The notes: generated by a model not told the origin, from the letters alone. A stretch of DNA of 64,000 nucleotides from Whalleya microplaca (GCA_022497155.1 MU385713.1:868001-932000), one strand, 5' to 3'; positions 46,436 through 59,440 are shown, counted from the stretch's first letter. Numbers and translations are program-made.

Positions 46436-47179
46436 ACACACTCACTCACTCAAATAATCCCAACATCCACACAGCCACTCGCTTCATCCCGCCTCTGCAT
46501 GTAATACACGTTTTCTCAGCAGAGCAACAACAGCCCCCCTCGCGAAAGGGAAAGCGAACCAGTCAAATCAACCCGAACGCCCTGACCCAATCCAACCAAC
46601 CCAATGGTAGATAGATAGATAGACAGATATATAGATATATATCTACGGGGAGCTAACTAGCTAACTAGTTAGCTGGCCCCAAAAGTGCGTGTGTTCGCCT
46701 GTATTGTAAATATGCGGCTCGTCCATCATCCCGGCGGCCGACTTCTACCTGTGCCGTATGTGTGTTCTCGTCTCGTCTCTCTGCCCCTTTCTCTCCATTT
46801 CTCCCCGGTTCTCTCTCTTTCTTTCTATATACAAACAAATCTTTCTTTTCTCTTCTTCGCAGGTTCCCCGCTCTCTAGTAATCCTGGACGATCGATATCT
46901 GTATCCAAGTGCTGTTGTGTCTCGTTTCGTTTCGCTTTGTTCTCTAAGTGTGTATGTGTGTAATGTGTAGCTAGACCGTGAATGCAACCAACCAACCAAC
47001 AAACCAACCAGTCAACCAACCGACCGACTAATCAACCAACAACAGCAGTAATAACAACAGCAACAACAACGCTATCCGCCGCTATGCCCACACGCTTTCC
47101 AAGAAAAGCAAGATGCAACGCACGTATTATACGCAACATACCCCCGAACCAATCGATTTATAATGGCTCCTCTTAACGA
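46436..47179. other. Gene-free, simple-sequence-rich stretch
   Basis: It contains GATA-type repeats at 46606-46645, a nested CTAACTAG palindrome at about 46655-46674, a CT-rich tract at 46770-46860 and an AACC-type tract at 46983-47040. No gene seen. Part is probably the 3' flank of the following minus-strand gene. Confidence 0.5.
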
Positions 47180-49681
47180 CTATATGGCCCAGCTGCCCCG
47201 ACGGGCCCGCACGCCCCACGCCATCGGCCCGTTCTCCGCGTCGTTGAGCTTCGGGTGCTGGCGCGCCCACTCGCGGATATACAGCTTGAGGGCGATCCAG
47301 CGGGGCGGCTTGGGTTTCCGCCGGGTGCGCCTCTCGGACTCCTCGGGGGCCAGCATCTCCTCGTCGTCACCACTACTGACGCCGCTGCTGGCCCCACTGG
47401 TATTGCTGCTGTTGTTGCTATTACTGTTGCTGCTGTTGTTATTGTCGTTGATGATGGTGCCGCCGGTGCTGCCGACGACGTGGCCCGGGGCGCGATCGGA
47501 CTTGTGGATACTGATCTCCATGTGAAGCATGAAGCCCTTGTCGATCTTCTGGGTGTCGTCCTTGCGCAGCTCGACGATGTCGATGCCGCTGATCTTGCTG
47601 AGCTCGTCGTCGAAGTCGCGCGCCATGGCCGGGTAGCCCAGGCTGAGATAGTTGTACACCTGCGTAACGAAGGCATCGTCGAACTCGGCCGCGATCCGCT
47701 CCTCCATCTCCTTGCGCGCCTTCTCCTTCCGCAGCCGCTCGTCCAAGCCCGACAGCATGTGCAGGCCCTTCTGCTGGCTCTGGCGTTGTGTCGTGGGCGA
47801 TGTCGTCCCGGGAGTGTCCGCGCTGCTCATGACTCCGCTGATGCTCATCGAGGCCGTGAAGGCGGCCGAGAACGGGTCGTGTGGCGAAAGGGGCTCACGG
47901 GGGGTCATCAGGAGGTTCGGACCTGGGTGTACCAATTCGACGGCATTTTCAGTCTTGGCGGAACAATATCCACGCCAGAGGCCGGTCCCTTCGGTCACAT
48001 CACGCTGCTTCTCCTCGGGCCTTCCTTTGGGGCAATATCGCTGGTCTGTTTCCATCCGGGTGTGTTGCGGGCTGGGACACGTGCGAAGCTTGAGATCGCC
48101 TCCGAGCATAGGAGGGGAAGCCGCTAAGCGCATTCTTCGCATTACGGGGTCTTCAGGCTCACTACTGAGTCCACCGAACGGGATGCCGAATGGGCTTGCG
48201 TGGAGGCCAGTGTCAGGCTGCTGCTGTGGGGGTGAGAAGGGTTTGTCCTGGGCAGGAGATCGCGTGTCTACTCTAGCCAGCAGAGGCGGCGTAGGTTTAC
48301 TGTCTGCGAATGAACCCCTAGCGTCTACCATCACTTGATCTTGAGACTCCCGGCGTGCATTCGTCGTCGTCCACAGTGGATCTTCAGGCGGAGATGCCAT
48401 CTCTGACTGATCTGGACTGTCGTCGATGCTCATACGGTCTCGGTTTCCTTGAGCCAACTTTTCGGCATGTGCTCGCATCTCCTTGACGGCCCACCCCGGG
48501 TCTGTTGACTGGCGACGAAGTAGTTGTGAAGGCCCATGCCTGGCTGCTTCCTCCACCTCATGATCATCTTCCGAATTGTCTCGGACGAAGAAATGTTCTA
48601 CGCCTTCTGGTCGTACGCCATTAGGAAACGCTGCCATGGCTTGTTCGAGTTCTCGCTGCCTGTGGGCCTCCCTCGCAGCAACGGCAAGTAGGTAGCCAGA
48701 AAATTCCTCGTCACACGACTCTCTTCTGTTACGCAAATCATAGTGCCGGCTAGTCCACGAGTCACCGTCGTCATCTTCTTCCAAATTCCCATCGGTTAAA
48801 GCTGGAACGCCAATGCTAATGGAGAGCACCTCCTCCTCGGAAGAGTTGCCCGAGGAATTACCCGATTCGGAAGAGAGTATGGTGTCAAGATCGGGAGTGT
48901 AAGATTGTCGCGTGCCTCTCCGTGTGTTTGGATGCGGCTTCATAGACGACTGACGACGTGGGGTAAGGAATCGCGGGGAGCCCTCACCGTCGTCCTCCCC
49001 CGTAGCCGTGGCGGAGGCAAGGCCGGCGCCGCTGGGCCGAGGGGGGACGGGCTTTCGCTTAGGCTTTGGTGCATAGATGTGATTTGTTCCGGGTGTGATG
49101 TCGGTCTTGTCTACGGGTTTCGTAGCCGGGCCCTCTTGGCCAGCTCTCTTTGACCTTCGGGTTGTCTCAATTAATTGTGGTGCAAACTTCCTCTTGTCTT
49201 TCTTGTCTTGTCGTCCCGACCGCCTGCTCTGTTCCTCCTTCGGGTCCTCCCCTATTAAGGTGGGCGCATGTGGGGTCGTGGGCGAGGGGTCGGGCGTCAG
49301 CTCAGCCGTAGGACCGTGAGGATTCTTATTATTGTTCACTCTATAGGAGTCGAACGTAGTCTCAATTGGCACTGGGGCAAATCGGCGTGCAGGTTTAGAT
49401 GGCGGTCTGGGGGCGTCTGGCATGTCGGTGTCGTCCACCTGGATCGAAACGTCTCTCGTGGCTCTCCGGGTCGAGTTCGCAGTTGAGTCTGGCGGTGTCA
49501 AAATGGACGGTTCCTGACCGAGGGGCTGGCTTTTATTCGAGGACGACTTGACAGTCTCTTCGACAAGCTGAGGGGCAAAGCGGCGTCGAGGCTTTGTCGC
49601 AGGTGCCGGCTCGGGTGCTGCAGACGCAGACACAGACGCGGGTGCATCACACATCGGCTCATCGTCACCAGATGTCATCAT
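47180..49681 (-). CDS. Conserved-looking protein of unknown function with three FAP(Q/V)..ET motifs
   Basis: Not recognised. The single-exon frame gives 833 aa from the first of two adjacent ATGs (MMTSGDDEPM). The N-terminal 180 residues are disordered and carry three copies of an R-(R/K)-F-A-P motif followed by ETT or EET: 33-43, 99-109 and 164-174. Acidic and Ser/Pro-rich segments follow. The best-folded part is about 560-730: GLWRGYCSA, PNLLMTPREPLSPHDPFSAAF, a charged helix LRKEKARKEMEERIAAEFDDAF, then VTQVYNYLSLGYPAMARDFDDELSKIS. A late Asn/Ser tract (INDNNNSSNSNSNN) is coded by AAC/AGC-type runs. The C-terminus is basic with PRWIALKLYIREWARQHPKLN. A nuclear role is conceivable but not shown. 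Confidence 0.75.
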   Translation of the reverse strand: MMTSGDDEPMCDAPASVSASAAPEPAPATKPRRRFAPQLVEETVKSSSNKSQPLGQEPSILTPPDSTANSTRRATRDVSIQVDDTDMPDAPRPPSKPARRFAPVPIETTFDSYRVNNNKNPHGPTAELTPDPSPTTPHAPTLIGEDPKEEQSRRSGRQDKKDKRKFAPQLIETTRRSKRAGQEGPATKPVDKTDITPGTNHIYAPKPKRKPVPPRPSGAGLASATATGEDDGEGSPRFLTPRRQSSMKPHPNTRRGTRQSYTPDLDTILSSESGNSSGNSSEEEVLSISIGVPALTDGNLEEDDDGDSWTSRHYDLRNRRESCDEEFSGYLLAVAAREAHRQRELEQAMAAFPNGVRPEGVEHFFVRDNSEDDHEVEEAARHGPSQLLRRQSTDPGWAVKEMRAHAEKLAQGNRDRMSIDDSPDQSEMASPPEDPLWTTTNARRESQDQVMVDARGSFADSKPTPPLLARVDTRSPAQDKPFSPPQQQPDTGLHASPFGIPFGGLSSEPEDPVMRRMRLAASPPMLGGDLKLRTCPSPQHTRMETDQRYCPKGRPEEKQRDVTEGTGLWRGYCSAKTENAVELVHPGPNLLMTPREPLSPHDPFSAAFTASMSISGVMSSADTPGTTSPTTQRQSQQKGLHMLSGLDERLRKEKARKEMEERIAAEFDDAFVTQVYNYLSLGYPAMARDFDDELSKISGIDIVELRKDDTQKIDKGFMLHMEISIHKSDRAPGHVVGSTGGTIINDNNNSSNSNSNNSSNTSGASSGVSSGDDEEMLAPEESERRTRRKPKPPRWIALKLYIREWARQHPKLNDAENGPMAWGVRARRGSWAI

Positions 49682-52600
49682 TGCTTGTTATGCTGGCGGA
49701 ATCTCACGAATCTCACGATGCACAAAGCAACAGCCAACAGACTAAAACAGCAGAAATACAGACAGACGGACAGGCAGACAGAGTCAGGTGTCAGAGAATA
49801 CGGTGCAGCATGGATGTACCCATCGGAAAGTGAACTGGAATTCCAGACGTTATAGTGTGTTTGCAAAGGGTAGAGTGAGTGTGAGCGATAGAGTAATAGT
49901 ATGCAGGAAGGAAACAATGGATTAGACTGCCCATGACCCAGCAGCAAGCCCAGACAGCCAGAATCAGTAACCCCCAGTTTGCACCAGCAGTGGCCCCGAG
50001 TTATTAGCCCCAATACGAACGAATAATGCTAACGAATAATGCTTATGGGACTAATATTGAGCCTAGAGTAGGGCAGCTGGGCACTGGCGGTCTCTGCCGG
50101 TGCTTCGGTGGTGGGGGGGACGTGGATGCGTGGATCGTGGGGTGGAGTCGTCTTATTATGCTGCAGAACTGGGCAGATCGCGTCAGTGCTTTTCACGATG
50201 CAAGTTCGGTTCGGTCTGGCGCTGCTGCAGCAAGTTGCAGTAGCTGAGTAGGTATTGGGTGGCTTGCTGCTGTTGTTGTTGTACGGACTACCTAATCAAT
50301 GGCTGTTGTTTGGTTTGTTGTTGGTTGGCAATGACTAGAAAACGTATTCAATTGCTATTGGGGGTTGGCTGGCTGGCTGGCTGGCTGAATACCAACACGG
50401 TTTCTACATGTAATAAGGATAGTTGGTATGTAGAATGGAGAGAAAAGAACTGGAAAGTTATTTATAACATGTATCTTGATTTGAAGTTGAAGAAGTCGAG
50501 GAGAAGGGACCCGTGCCTCGAATCCATTCTACCATTACATGTACAGCAATAGCACAGAAGTACCAAGGCAGGCACAAAGGGGAGTTTATTGAACGCAGCT
50601 GCGCAAGCAGGCAAAGTTGGAGTTGCCATGTGCTGGACTTTCTTCCCCACAAACTGGTCTCCAAAGACCTGGTTAGATAAGATAAACCTGCCTGGCCTAC
50701 CGAGGTACCTAACAACAGGAGGAGTTTACCTACATATGTATGTACATGCGTAGGTGCATACAGGCCCCTCACCTCCCGGATTCATGTAAATTACTTATGT
50801 ACATTACCATAGCCCTACCTAGGTATGTACAGTAGGTATAAGCAGCCCCTCTAAAGCAGCATCTTTATATTCATACATACATGTAGTATTTCTTTCTTTC
50901 TCTCAACAATCCTTATGGTAAATGAAACTTCTATTTATAAGATCAAGTAGAGGATCTGACAACTACGGTTCATAAACTAGAAGTAGTCTTATTTATTCCC
51001 TCTCACCTGATTACGTGGCGAGAGTTTTTTTTTTTTTTTTTTAATTACGTTACCATCATGTCTTGTTCACAGGTTACCTTATTAAAGCTATGGTAATCTG
51101 ATACCTACTTCACTCTGCACAATGTAAATCCGTGGGCAGCATGGCATATGCACACATAAGGTACAATTCCTACCCTCTTCCACTTATTTAATTCTCGCAT
51201 AGGTTAGCTAGCACAGATTCACAAGTTTCATGTCAGAAGACTCAACAGGATTACTGTGCCATGTGTCCGTTACGGTACAGGCCGTGGGGTTCATGCATAA
51301 CTCCATACCCGACTCCATGCCAACTCCGTCCGCTACTTACGTACGTACGGTACTACATGTACATGCCTCTCACTAATACTAGAAGATCAGCATCGGGTGT
51401 CCACAGATCTGGAGTTGGACAATGATAGGACGGTGGAGAAAGCTTGACTGACCTGCTCAACACGTCAATAGTAAAAAAAATCGAAGAAAGAATGCGGCCC
51501 TCGAGGTCATGTTGAGTCTGTTCCCCATACCATCTGGTCTCTCGAATTGATTCATGTGCAGTTTGGATGTCAACAAAAATGCCGTAGCCCCTGACATCAT
51601 GCGGCGAGTAAGGGACAAGTTAACTAGTGAATCACGGGAATTCCAGATCGGATGAAAAAGTCCGTTCAACATTCTGCTGCTGTGGCACGGTGGTACAAGG
51701 GAATCTCGATAATAACCCGGTATAATATATCGAATAAGGGGTTACAATGGCGGCCAGCAGCTGTCGAAATCTGCCAATCTTATCTCGTCACCCAGTTTGG
51801 GGCATACAGAGATGGGTAGATCCAGATTGTCAGATCCTAGGCCGGAGCAGACCAGTTCATATTGGTCTAGACTTCTGCAGTGCCCGAATGCACCAGGCGT
51901 CCCGTGTTCCGTTTTCCAGCTTGGCAACGGGGGTAATTAGCTAGGTACACGTAGGCGGTTTTTTCACGAGTCACGTTATGAGCTATCTCGCTACCTAAAA
52001 TCAATATATTAGCCAGGTATGATTCGTGCGATATTGCAACTTCACTAATCTTTTTGAGAAAAGTGTGTACCAACATGAATGAGTGTGTGGACTGCTGTTT
52101 CCAAAAATGCTTCTAGATCTATGCTGATGGTGATCCATGGGCAAGTTTCAAGCAAGCTTAATCCCTCTCGTCATTCCGTGAATCTCGATTGGACACTACT
52201 AAGTACGGGATCCCCACACCATAGTGTTTCTTGGTATGTTGGCATTTGTTAGCTTAGACCTGATGTCTTCAATGAATGCATCGTAGGTATTCTGGTATTG
52301 AGCTCCATCGCGGCTAGGACGGCGTGGCTGAATCAAGCCACAACCGGCCCGGTTGGAATGAATCTTCGTACGAGTATCATGAGAGCGAAGAGGCAAATCC
52401 GCCAACTCTTATATCTTGACAGCAATCTTTATTGATACGAAATATTGCTATGGGATCAACGGTTCCTGAGCCGTGCTGTCAGAACTCCAACACTACTTCC
52501 GTCGGTTAGGCACCGCAGGACGCATCCGCGCTGACCGCCTGCAAGAAGATGGAGCCGCCCAGTCGGAGTCGGCCACAGCATGCCAGGAGGGCCATCCCAC

Positions 52601-55600
52601 GATGCTGTTCACTCTTCTCATCTGGGTAAGGTGGGCGGGGTTAGTCGACGCAGCTTGCCTCCTCCTCAGCATCAGCAGCACCTGTTGCCTGTGAAAGCGA
52701 GAGAGCGATGAGCTCGCTTCTCGACCGATCTATCTATCTTATATCGCGGCAGAAACAGCTGGCGGTCATACGATCGCCGCTTCGACCTGACTTAATGGGC
52801 ATTTCCGAGCGCTTGCCCGCTGTGATAGGCCAGCCCCCAGGCTCGCCCACAGCGCCGACGTCGCAGCATTTCCGGGTCTGGGTGGTCCTTCACCGACTGT
52901 TCTCCGCCTCCCCTCCATAAGCTGCAGCTCCGGGGTGTCCCCGCCACCGCGGTCCTCGTCCCAAGCCAAAGCCAGTTCCCGGGTCTACTGCTGGTATATA
53001 GTGAGTGAGCCTGGCGTGATAATTTCTTCATCGTGAAACGGCTACGGTACGCACGCACGCACGCATGGAGAGACTCCCCGGAGCAATGGATGATGCATGC
53101 TCTCGCCTACTCCCCGATGCATCGCTAATAAGCGCATTAAAAATGTGCGTCATTGGACAACGGCTCAGCTGCTTATCGATAGTCACTCGACTACCTAGGT
53201 ACAGCTTCATTCCTAGTATATACGATCTATGTGCTTTGCACAATTCGACGAGTCTGAATTATTCGAGGGATTTTCTCATCGTGAATGATGGAGTCGGACG
53301 GTATACGAGTACGTAATGATGATGATGATGATGATGATGATAAATACTCGACAAGCTGTGGATAGCCTCGGTTATGTAGTCTCCCTGGCTTCATCCTATG
53401 CAGAATGGTATCGTTAAGACTATAAAAAGTGTTGCGCAACACCTTGTACCTTGTGCCTCATCGTCAGCCGCCAAGTAACATCTTCCAATGTGAGACAAGT
53501 ATGATCTGCGATGTCGCACATATCTTCAGATGGCGCCGTGCCCTGTATCAGATACCGTGTTACGCGGTGCCAGAGCCACGAGGTATGTACAGTGTCCGAG
53601 AAGATAGCCTGCCTGCTCTCCTGGGGAGTTGATGAAAGTCGACGGAAGTGTACATACGGTATGTATTAGCAATATTTACCTAGGAAGTCTCTCTATAGGA
53701 TGTGGAACATCAACTGTCGGTAGCCGACGGGAGATACGCGCGCTGATGCCGGCTTCCGTATTGTATGATAGGTACCTAGGTAGAGACTATGATGTTCCAG
53801 AGGCTTTTATTATTCGCAATCTGACAATCCATATCCATGGAATCAACTTGAAACCAATCCTTCTTTGTCCCGCATGGAAGACTTCATGATCTCTCGAGTT
53901 GAGCTCGGCAGATAGCAACAGGCCCCACCAGATCGCCGCGCTGTGTCGCGTGATTCCAGGACATTCAGTTCACTCGATATCTTGCGTCCAGGTGGTCATT
54001 GGCAGACTTTCGTCTTTATCAGGCTTCCCGAGTAGAAGTCGTCTTGGGAAATTACATTGATGGAACGAGTCGTTACTCAGTCCTATGGTGGTATTGGTGA
54101 TACGCTGAATACAATAGGTTGCAGATCACCACGATTAGCAATTGCTTCGACGGCAGTGTCCCACAAGGCTGGTCGTGCCAAGAAACATTAAATTCGATAG
54201 CCCCTATTCCGGCTCAATCAATGTTGCAATTGGCAGTATGTATAACGAAATCTTTTGTGTCACCTTTGCCGGTATCAGTGATGAAGTACAAGACACGATA
54301 GCCGCCTGCTTAGGCAAGGATAACTGGCTGGGTAGGAATTTCAGAGGATGCATCTAGAGAGATTGGAAGCAAGGGAACGCGAGGATAGGGCTGTAAATCA
54401 TCCAATCACGGCCTTATTCCAGTCCCATTACCAAAACTTAACTTTGTGAGATGTTCCTATCCGTGGGCAGTCTGGCAGTCAGCCAACCTGCCTTTTGATA
54501 TTCTATCTCTCTTATAATAGATATCCTCTTTAAGTCTTAGCCACTAGCAGAGTAAACCCAATAAGTAATAAATATGTATATATTGGTACGGATTGGGGTA
54601 TTCATGCTATCGCCATATGTATGCAGGCAAGTTAAATTGTATTGACTTACTCGACGAATGCAACCCACCGGTACGGGAGCAGGACGATACCAGCAGTTAT
54701 GTTGGCATCCATGTGCCCTTCCGCTGTCACATGCAGGTCTCGGCTCGAGCTAGACCATGTAATAAATTGCTTTTTAAGATGACTGCATGCAAGTTTGCAG
54801 CACCGCATGATCGATGGCTGGCTGTCACGTAGCGTACGATTGGGAGCGATATCAAGAAGATCGACAGCGAGGGGTAAGAAAGACATTGATGTCTTATCTT
54901 GAGGTAGACAGGGAGATTACCACGATAGGCGCCAGGACTTCGATAAGCCGGGCTCTTTGCCGTGTGGCCACCTACCAGCCGACTCGCTGGAGACAGTTGA
55001 GATGACGAGTCTCGCCTTGGCAAAATAGGTTTGCTGAGAGGCACACATGTTACTACTATGGTATGTACTATAAAAAAATACTTGGGCAAGCTAGGCACGG
55101 TTTAGTAATTCGAAATATCAGATCGTTGGATCGATGCAGTCGTAATTGTGTAGTACTGGGGAGATCGCTTTGTATGTGACCATTCTGGGTATAGCATTCC
55201 GTACAAAGATGACCCATGGCTAATGAGAGAATCAGTAGAGTTGAACCACTATGCACGGATACTTACAGGCCTGGACATGACGTATCTTTGATGCATCGCA
55301 TATGTGTCCTCCAACCCTCAAGCCAGCAGGCCAGGTAGCTAGATAAATTTATTCAACGACAATGCCACTAATACAACAATGCTTGTAAGAAGACATAAGA
55401 TGCCCTCCAACTCAAATCGGGGTCAAATCGGGGTTGTCGTGGTGAAGCCCGGGAGTCTGAAAGTCAGTGAAGGTCGGAAGTCCTAAGGAGAGAAATAGAA
55501 GAGAAGACATAGGCCAAAACCACGAGGGCTTGTTATGATTAGGTACGTGTATGTCCGTTTCGTGGACAACCATGATGCCGGACCCATTAGTAGAAGCTAA

Positions 55601-56356
55601 GATGAAGAAGACCAAAGACTATTGCCGGTTGTTGGACTAAAACCAAAAGGGGCTCGTATTCTTGCTCCATACATATAATAAGTTAGGTAAGTTAGGTAAG
55701 TTGGGTAAGTTACCTAGATAGGCGGTCTAACATGCTCAGATACCGCTTATAATAAGTTAGAGTTCTGAATAAGGCATTCCCTGCTTTCCGAGTAGATGGT
55801 GGGATTCAATGAAATGCAACGAGGATACAGCCGTTGGCCGAAGAGAGGGTGAAATCTGCTCGACCAATTGATAAGAAAGAAAGAAGGAAGTTGGAGGCGA
55901 GGTGTCGAGCATGGTCATTCATTGGCCTATAGCCTATTAGCTCTCATCGATCTTAAAAAGAAGGAAGAAAAAAAAAGATAGAAAAAAAAAACCTCCTGCC
56001 AATCACCCATCAACAGCTCGGCCGCCACAGCGGGCCACAGCTCTCGACTCCAAGATCCACATTGATTATCTGCAGGCCTGACAAGTGCGGTTTCTATGTA
56101 TGTACCTCTAGGCCTCCAACTACCTAGGTAAATATTACCTTATATGTATGTAGGTACCCACGTACCTATCATTCCATGTATGTACAATTACAGATGTATG
56201 TATAATAGACTCAGCACTAGCCTAATCTGGATAGTCATAGCTGCGTACTGCCGTGCGATAGGCTGTCCTAGCAGAATACGCCACCAAATTGAGCCACATA
56301 GTCATTCATCCAGTCACTGTACATACATATATGCGTAGGTATGTACATACACTGGG
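49682..56356. other. Long gene-free stretch with simple repeats
   Basis: In 6.7 kb I find no frame that looks coding. It contains CTGG repeats (50368-50388), an 18-nt T-run (about 51026), a GAT run (53315-53341) and four exact copies of TACCTAGGTA. GTACATA-type repeats dominate 56090-56350, directly before the TIR-bounded element. Confidence 0.55.
53315..53341. repeat. GAT trinucleotide microsatellite
   Basis: Uninterrupted ATG/GAT run of about nine units. Confidence 0.9.
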
Positions 56357-56377
56357 TCGTTAACGGAGCACCTGTTT
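56357..56377. repeat. Left terminal inverted repeat
   Basis: This 21-bp arm matches 63618-63638 in reverse complement with no mismatch. Confidence 0.85.
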
Positions 56378-56684
56378 ATGCACGGTATAGGGCAGATTTT
56401 GACCTTTGCGTAATGTACTGGCTACTTCGCTGCTCCACCAATTTTGTACGGTAATTAAAAGCCGGAAGCCCCGATTGGCTAGGTAATCGCCTTTCCGCGT
56501 TTATATTTACTAATATAACTAGAAATAATACTATTTATATAATACGGGAGCGTTTAAGGCATTTAAATTATCTAATATAATAAGCAGTTAGGCTGCTTAG
56601 TTATTTCTTGCTTATTATTATTAGATTAAAGCTGTTAGGCTGGTAGATTATATATATAATTGTATATATTATAGTGATTCGGCT

Positions 56685-56899
56685 ATATATAATATCTAAC
56701 TACTGGTTTTATTATATATATATATATATGTAATTATATATATATATAGTGATTTGTATATATATATAGTGATTCGGCTATATATAATATTTAACTATTA
56801 GTTTTATTATATATATATATATGTAATTATATATATATATATAGTGATTTATATATATATATAGTAATTTGGCTATATATAATATCTAATTACTGGTTT

Positions 56900-56934
<35 letters not shown>

Positions 56935-57015
56935 TATATATATATAGTAATTTAGCTATATATATTATTTAATTACTAGTTTTATTATATATATATATAT
57001 ATATAATTATATATA
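56685..57015. repeat. Tandem array of about 90-97 bp units (about four copies)
   Basis: Each unit contains a segment like AATATCTAACTACTGG followed by TTTTATTA and a long TA run. Copies differ mainly by C/T and A/G changes. Confidence 0.7.
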
Positions 57016-57177
57016 TTAATTTATTACTTTTTAATCTAATAACTAAGTTATAAATAACTATCGGAATTTATATATATAATTACGTATATATATAATATTA
57101 AAGTAATAAAATAAAATATAGATATAATTATATATTTATTAGGCTTAAACTTACTAATTATAACCTTTTTAAACTGA

Positions 57178-57262
57178 CTTTACTGCTATTACCATTACTA
57201 TTATTACTACTATTACTATTATTACCACTATTACTATTACTATCACTATTATTATTATAGCC
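57178..57262. repeat. Degenerate ATT/ACT trinucleotide tract
   Basis: About 85 bp built from TTA, CTA and TAC triplets with transition variants. Confidence 0.75.
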
Positions 57263-58349
57263 GCTATCGCCGACCTTTATAATATTTCCTTTTCGGAAAA
57301 TAACGTTCCGCGTTCCCGTCGCCGCAAGCGCTAATGCCGCATAACCCCCTATATATATTTATAAACTTATATTAAATAACCAGATATATCCGGATATAAC
57401 TAACTATATTATAAGCCGTTAAATAATATAAAAAGCTATTTCGGCAGCTTATTTATATCTCGCCTCCTATTCCCGCTTAAGTTATAGCCTTATTATAAAA
57501 TTACTAAATTTAGTCGCCAGTAACCCTTTAACTATAAATCTAAAACAATCAGCTAATTTCCGCCCTTTCGTTATTACCGGAGGCCGCGCTAACTGTAAAT
57601 ATAATAGGCTGCTTTAATTATACTATATATATTAACTAAAAGCTTATAAAAAAACATTTTAGCTATATATACCTAGATTTATAGCCCGATACGGCGGGGT
57701 AACGCCCGATATAACAACTATATCGAAAGGAAAAGTTTTTAGGCTTTTTATATACGTAAGCTAGCCTTTCCTAACTGCTAAACTAACATATTAGGTAATA
57801 TTTATGCTTATTACTACTATAATAAGCAAAAAAATACCTACTCTCTATTAGCATATATATATAGCTATTAAAATTTATAAAACTTAAATATAAAACTAAT
57901 AATAAATAGTCGCTATCTTTTAATATATTACCGCCCCCGCGCTTATTATAATAATAATAAGCTAAATACTTTTATAAATAATAGCAATAATAACATTAAT
58001 ATTATTACCGCCTATTATACCCTTTAATTTTGCCGGCTTAAAATTAATAAAATATTATAAGTTTTTATCCGAAACCAAGCGGGCCGGTACTCGTACTAAT
58101 TTAAAAGTTCGATTAGCCGCTTTTATAAAGGCGGAAGCGGAAGTAAAAAAAAAGAAAAAAAAGGGAGAAGAAAAAAAGAAAAAAAAAGACTTATAACTTC
58201 GGCCGTTTAAAAAAATTTTAAATAAAAAAAAAACGACAATAATAATAACGATAACGAGGTTTTAGCGGAATTAGTAGCCGGGCTAGCCAAATAAATATAA
58301 ATTTATTTTATATATAACTTATATATTTTTCTTATAATATATTTTATAT

Positions 58350-59165
58350 ATATAATTATATATATAAATCTAAAATATTTATTTTAAGTATATAAATTTG
58401 CGTATATAAATTTAAAATATTTATTTTAAGTATATAGATTTACGTATATAATACTTATATAAATTTAAAATACTTATTTTAAATACGTAAATTTATATAT
58501 ATAAATTTAAAATGTTTATTTTAAGTATATAAATCTATATATATAAATTTAAAATGCTTATTTTAAATATGCAAATTTACGTATATAAATCTGAAATATT
58601 TATTTTAAGTACGTAAATCTGTATATATAAATCTAAAATGCTTATTTTAAGTACGTAAATCTGTGTATATAAATCTGAAATGCTTATTTTAAGTGTGCAA
58701 ATTTATATATATAAATTTGAAATACTTATTTTAAATACGCAAATCTATATATATAAATCTGAAATGCTTACTTTAGGTACGTAAATTTACGTATATAAAT
58801 CTGAAATGTTTATTTTAAATACGTAAATCTATATATATAAATCTGAAATATTTACTTTAAGTGCGTAAATTTATGTATATAAATCTAAAATACTTACTTT
58901 AAATATATAAATCTATATATATAAATCTAAAATATTTACTTTAAATATGTAAATCTATATATATAAATCTAAAATATTTATTTTAGGTATATAGATCTAT
59001 ATATATAAATTTAAAATATTTACTTTAAATATATAAATCTATATATATAATATTTATATAAATTTAAAATGCTTACTTTAAGTATATAAATATATATATA
59101 TAAATTTAAAATGTTTATTTTAAGTACGCAAATTTGCGTATATAAATCTAAAATATTTATTTTAA
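58350..59165. repeat. Tandem array of a 42-bp unit, about 19 copies
   Basis: A representative unit begins TATATAAATCTGAAATGCTT and continues ATTTTAAGTACGTAAATCTG. Copies vary almost only at C/T and G/A positions, with a few short indels near 58450 and 59050. Confidence 0.85.
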
Positions 59166-59204
59166 ATATATAAGTTATATATATATAATATATAAAACTA
59201 TTTT

Positions 59205-59440
59205 ACCTAATAATAAAGTTATTTATCCCGTAATATATTTTACTAATAAATAAATGTATATCTTTTATATAATAGATTTTAATACTATTAATTAAATATT
59301 ATAATATTTTTTTAATAATATAAAATAAAAACAATTATATTTTATTTAATAATAGAGTTATTTATCCCGTAATATATTTTATTAATAAATAAATATATAT
59401 TTTTTATATAATAAATCTTAATACTTTTAATTAAATGCTT
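59205..59440. repeat. Tandem duplication of a segment of about 130 bp
   Basis: Both copies contain AGTTATTTATCCCGTAATAT followed by ATTTTAYTAATAAATAAAT. They differ mostly by transitions. Confidence 0.75.

Noticed and set aside
46086..46614. Poly-Pro and poly-Gly frames across the N-gap
   Set aside because: Products of the homopolymer and gap, not genes.
47255..48127. 290-aa frame antisense to the 833-aa protein
   Set aside because: No domain, and the opposite strand has the better coding signal and a clean start.
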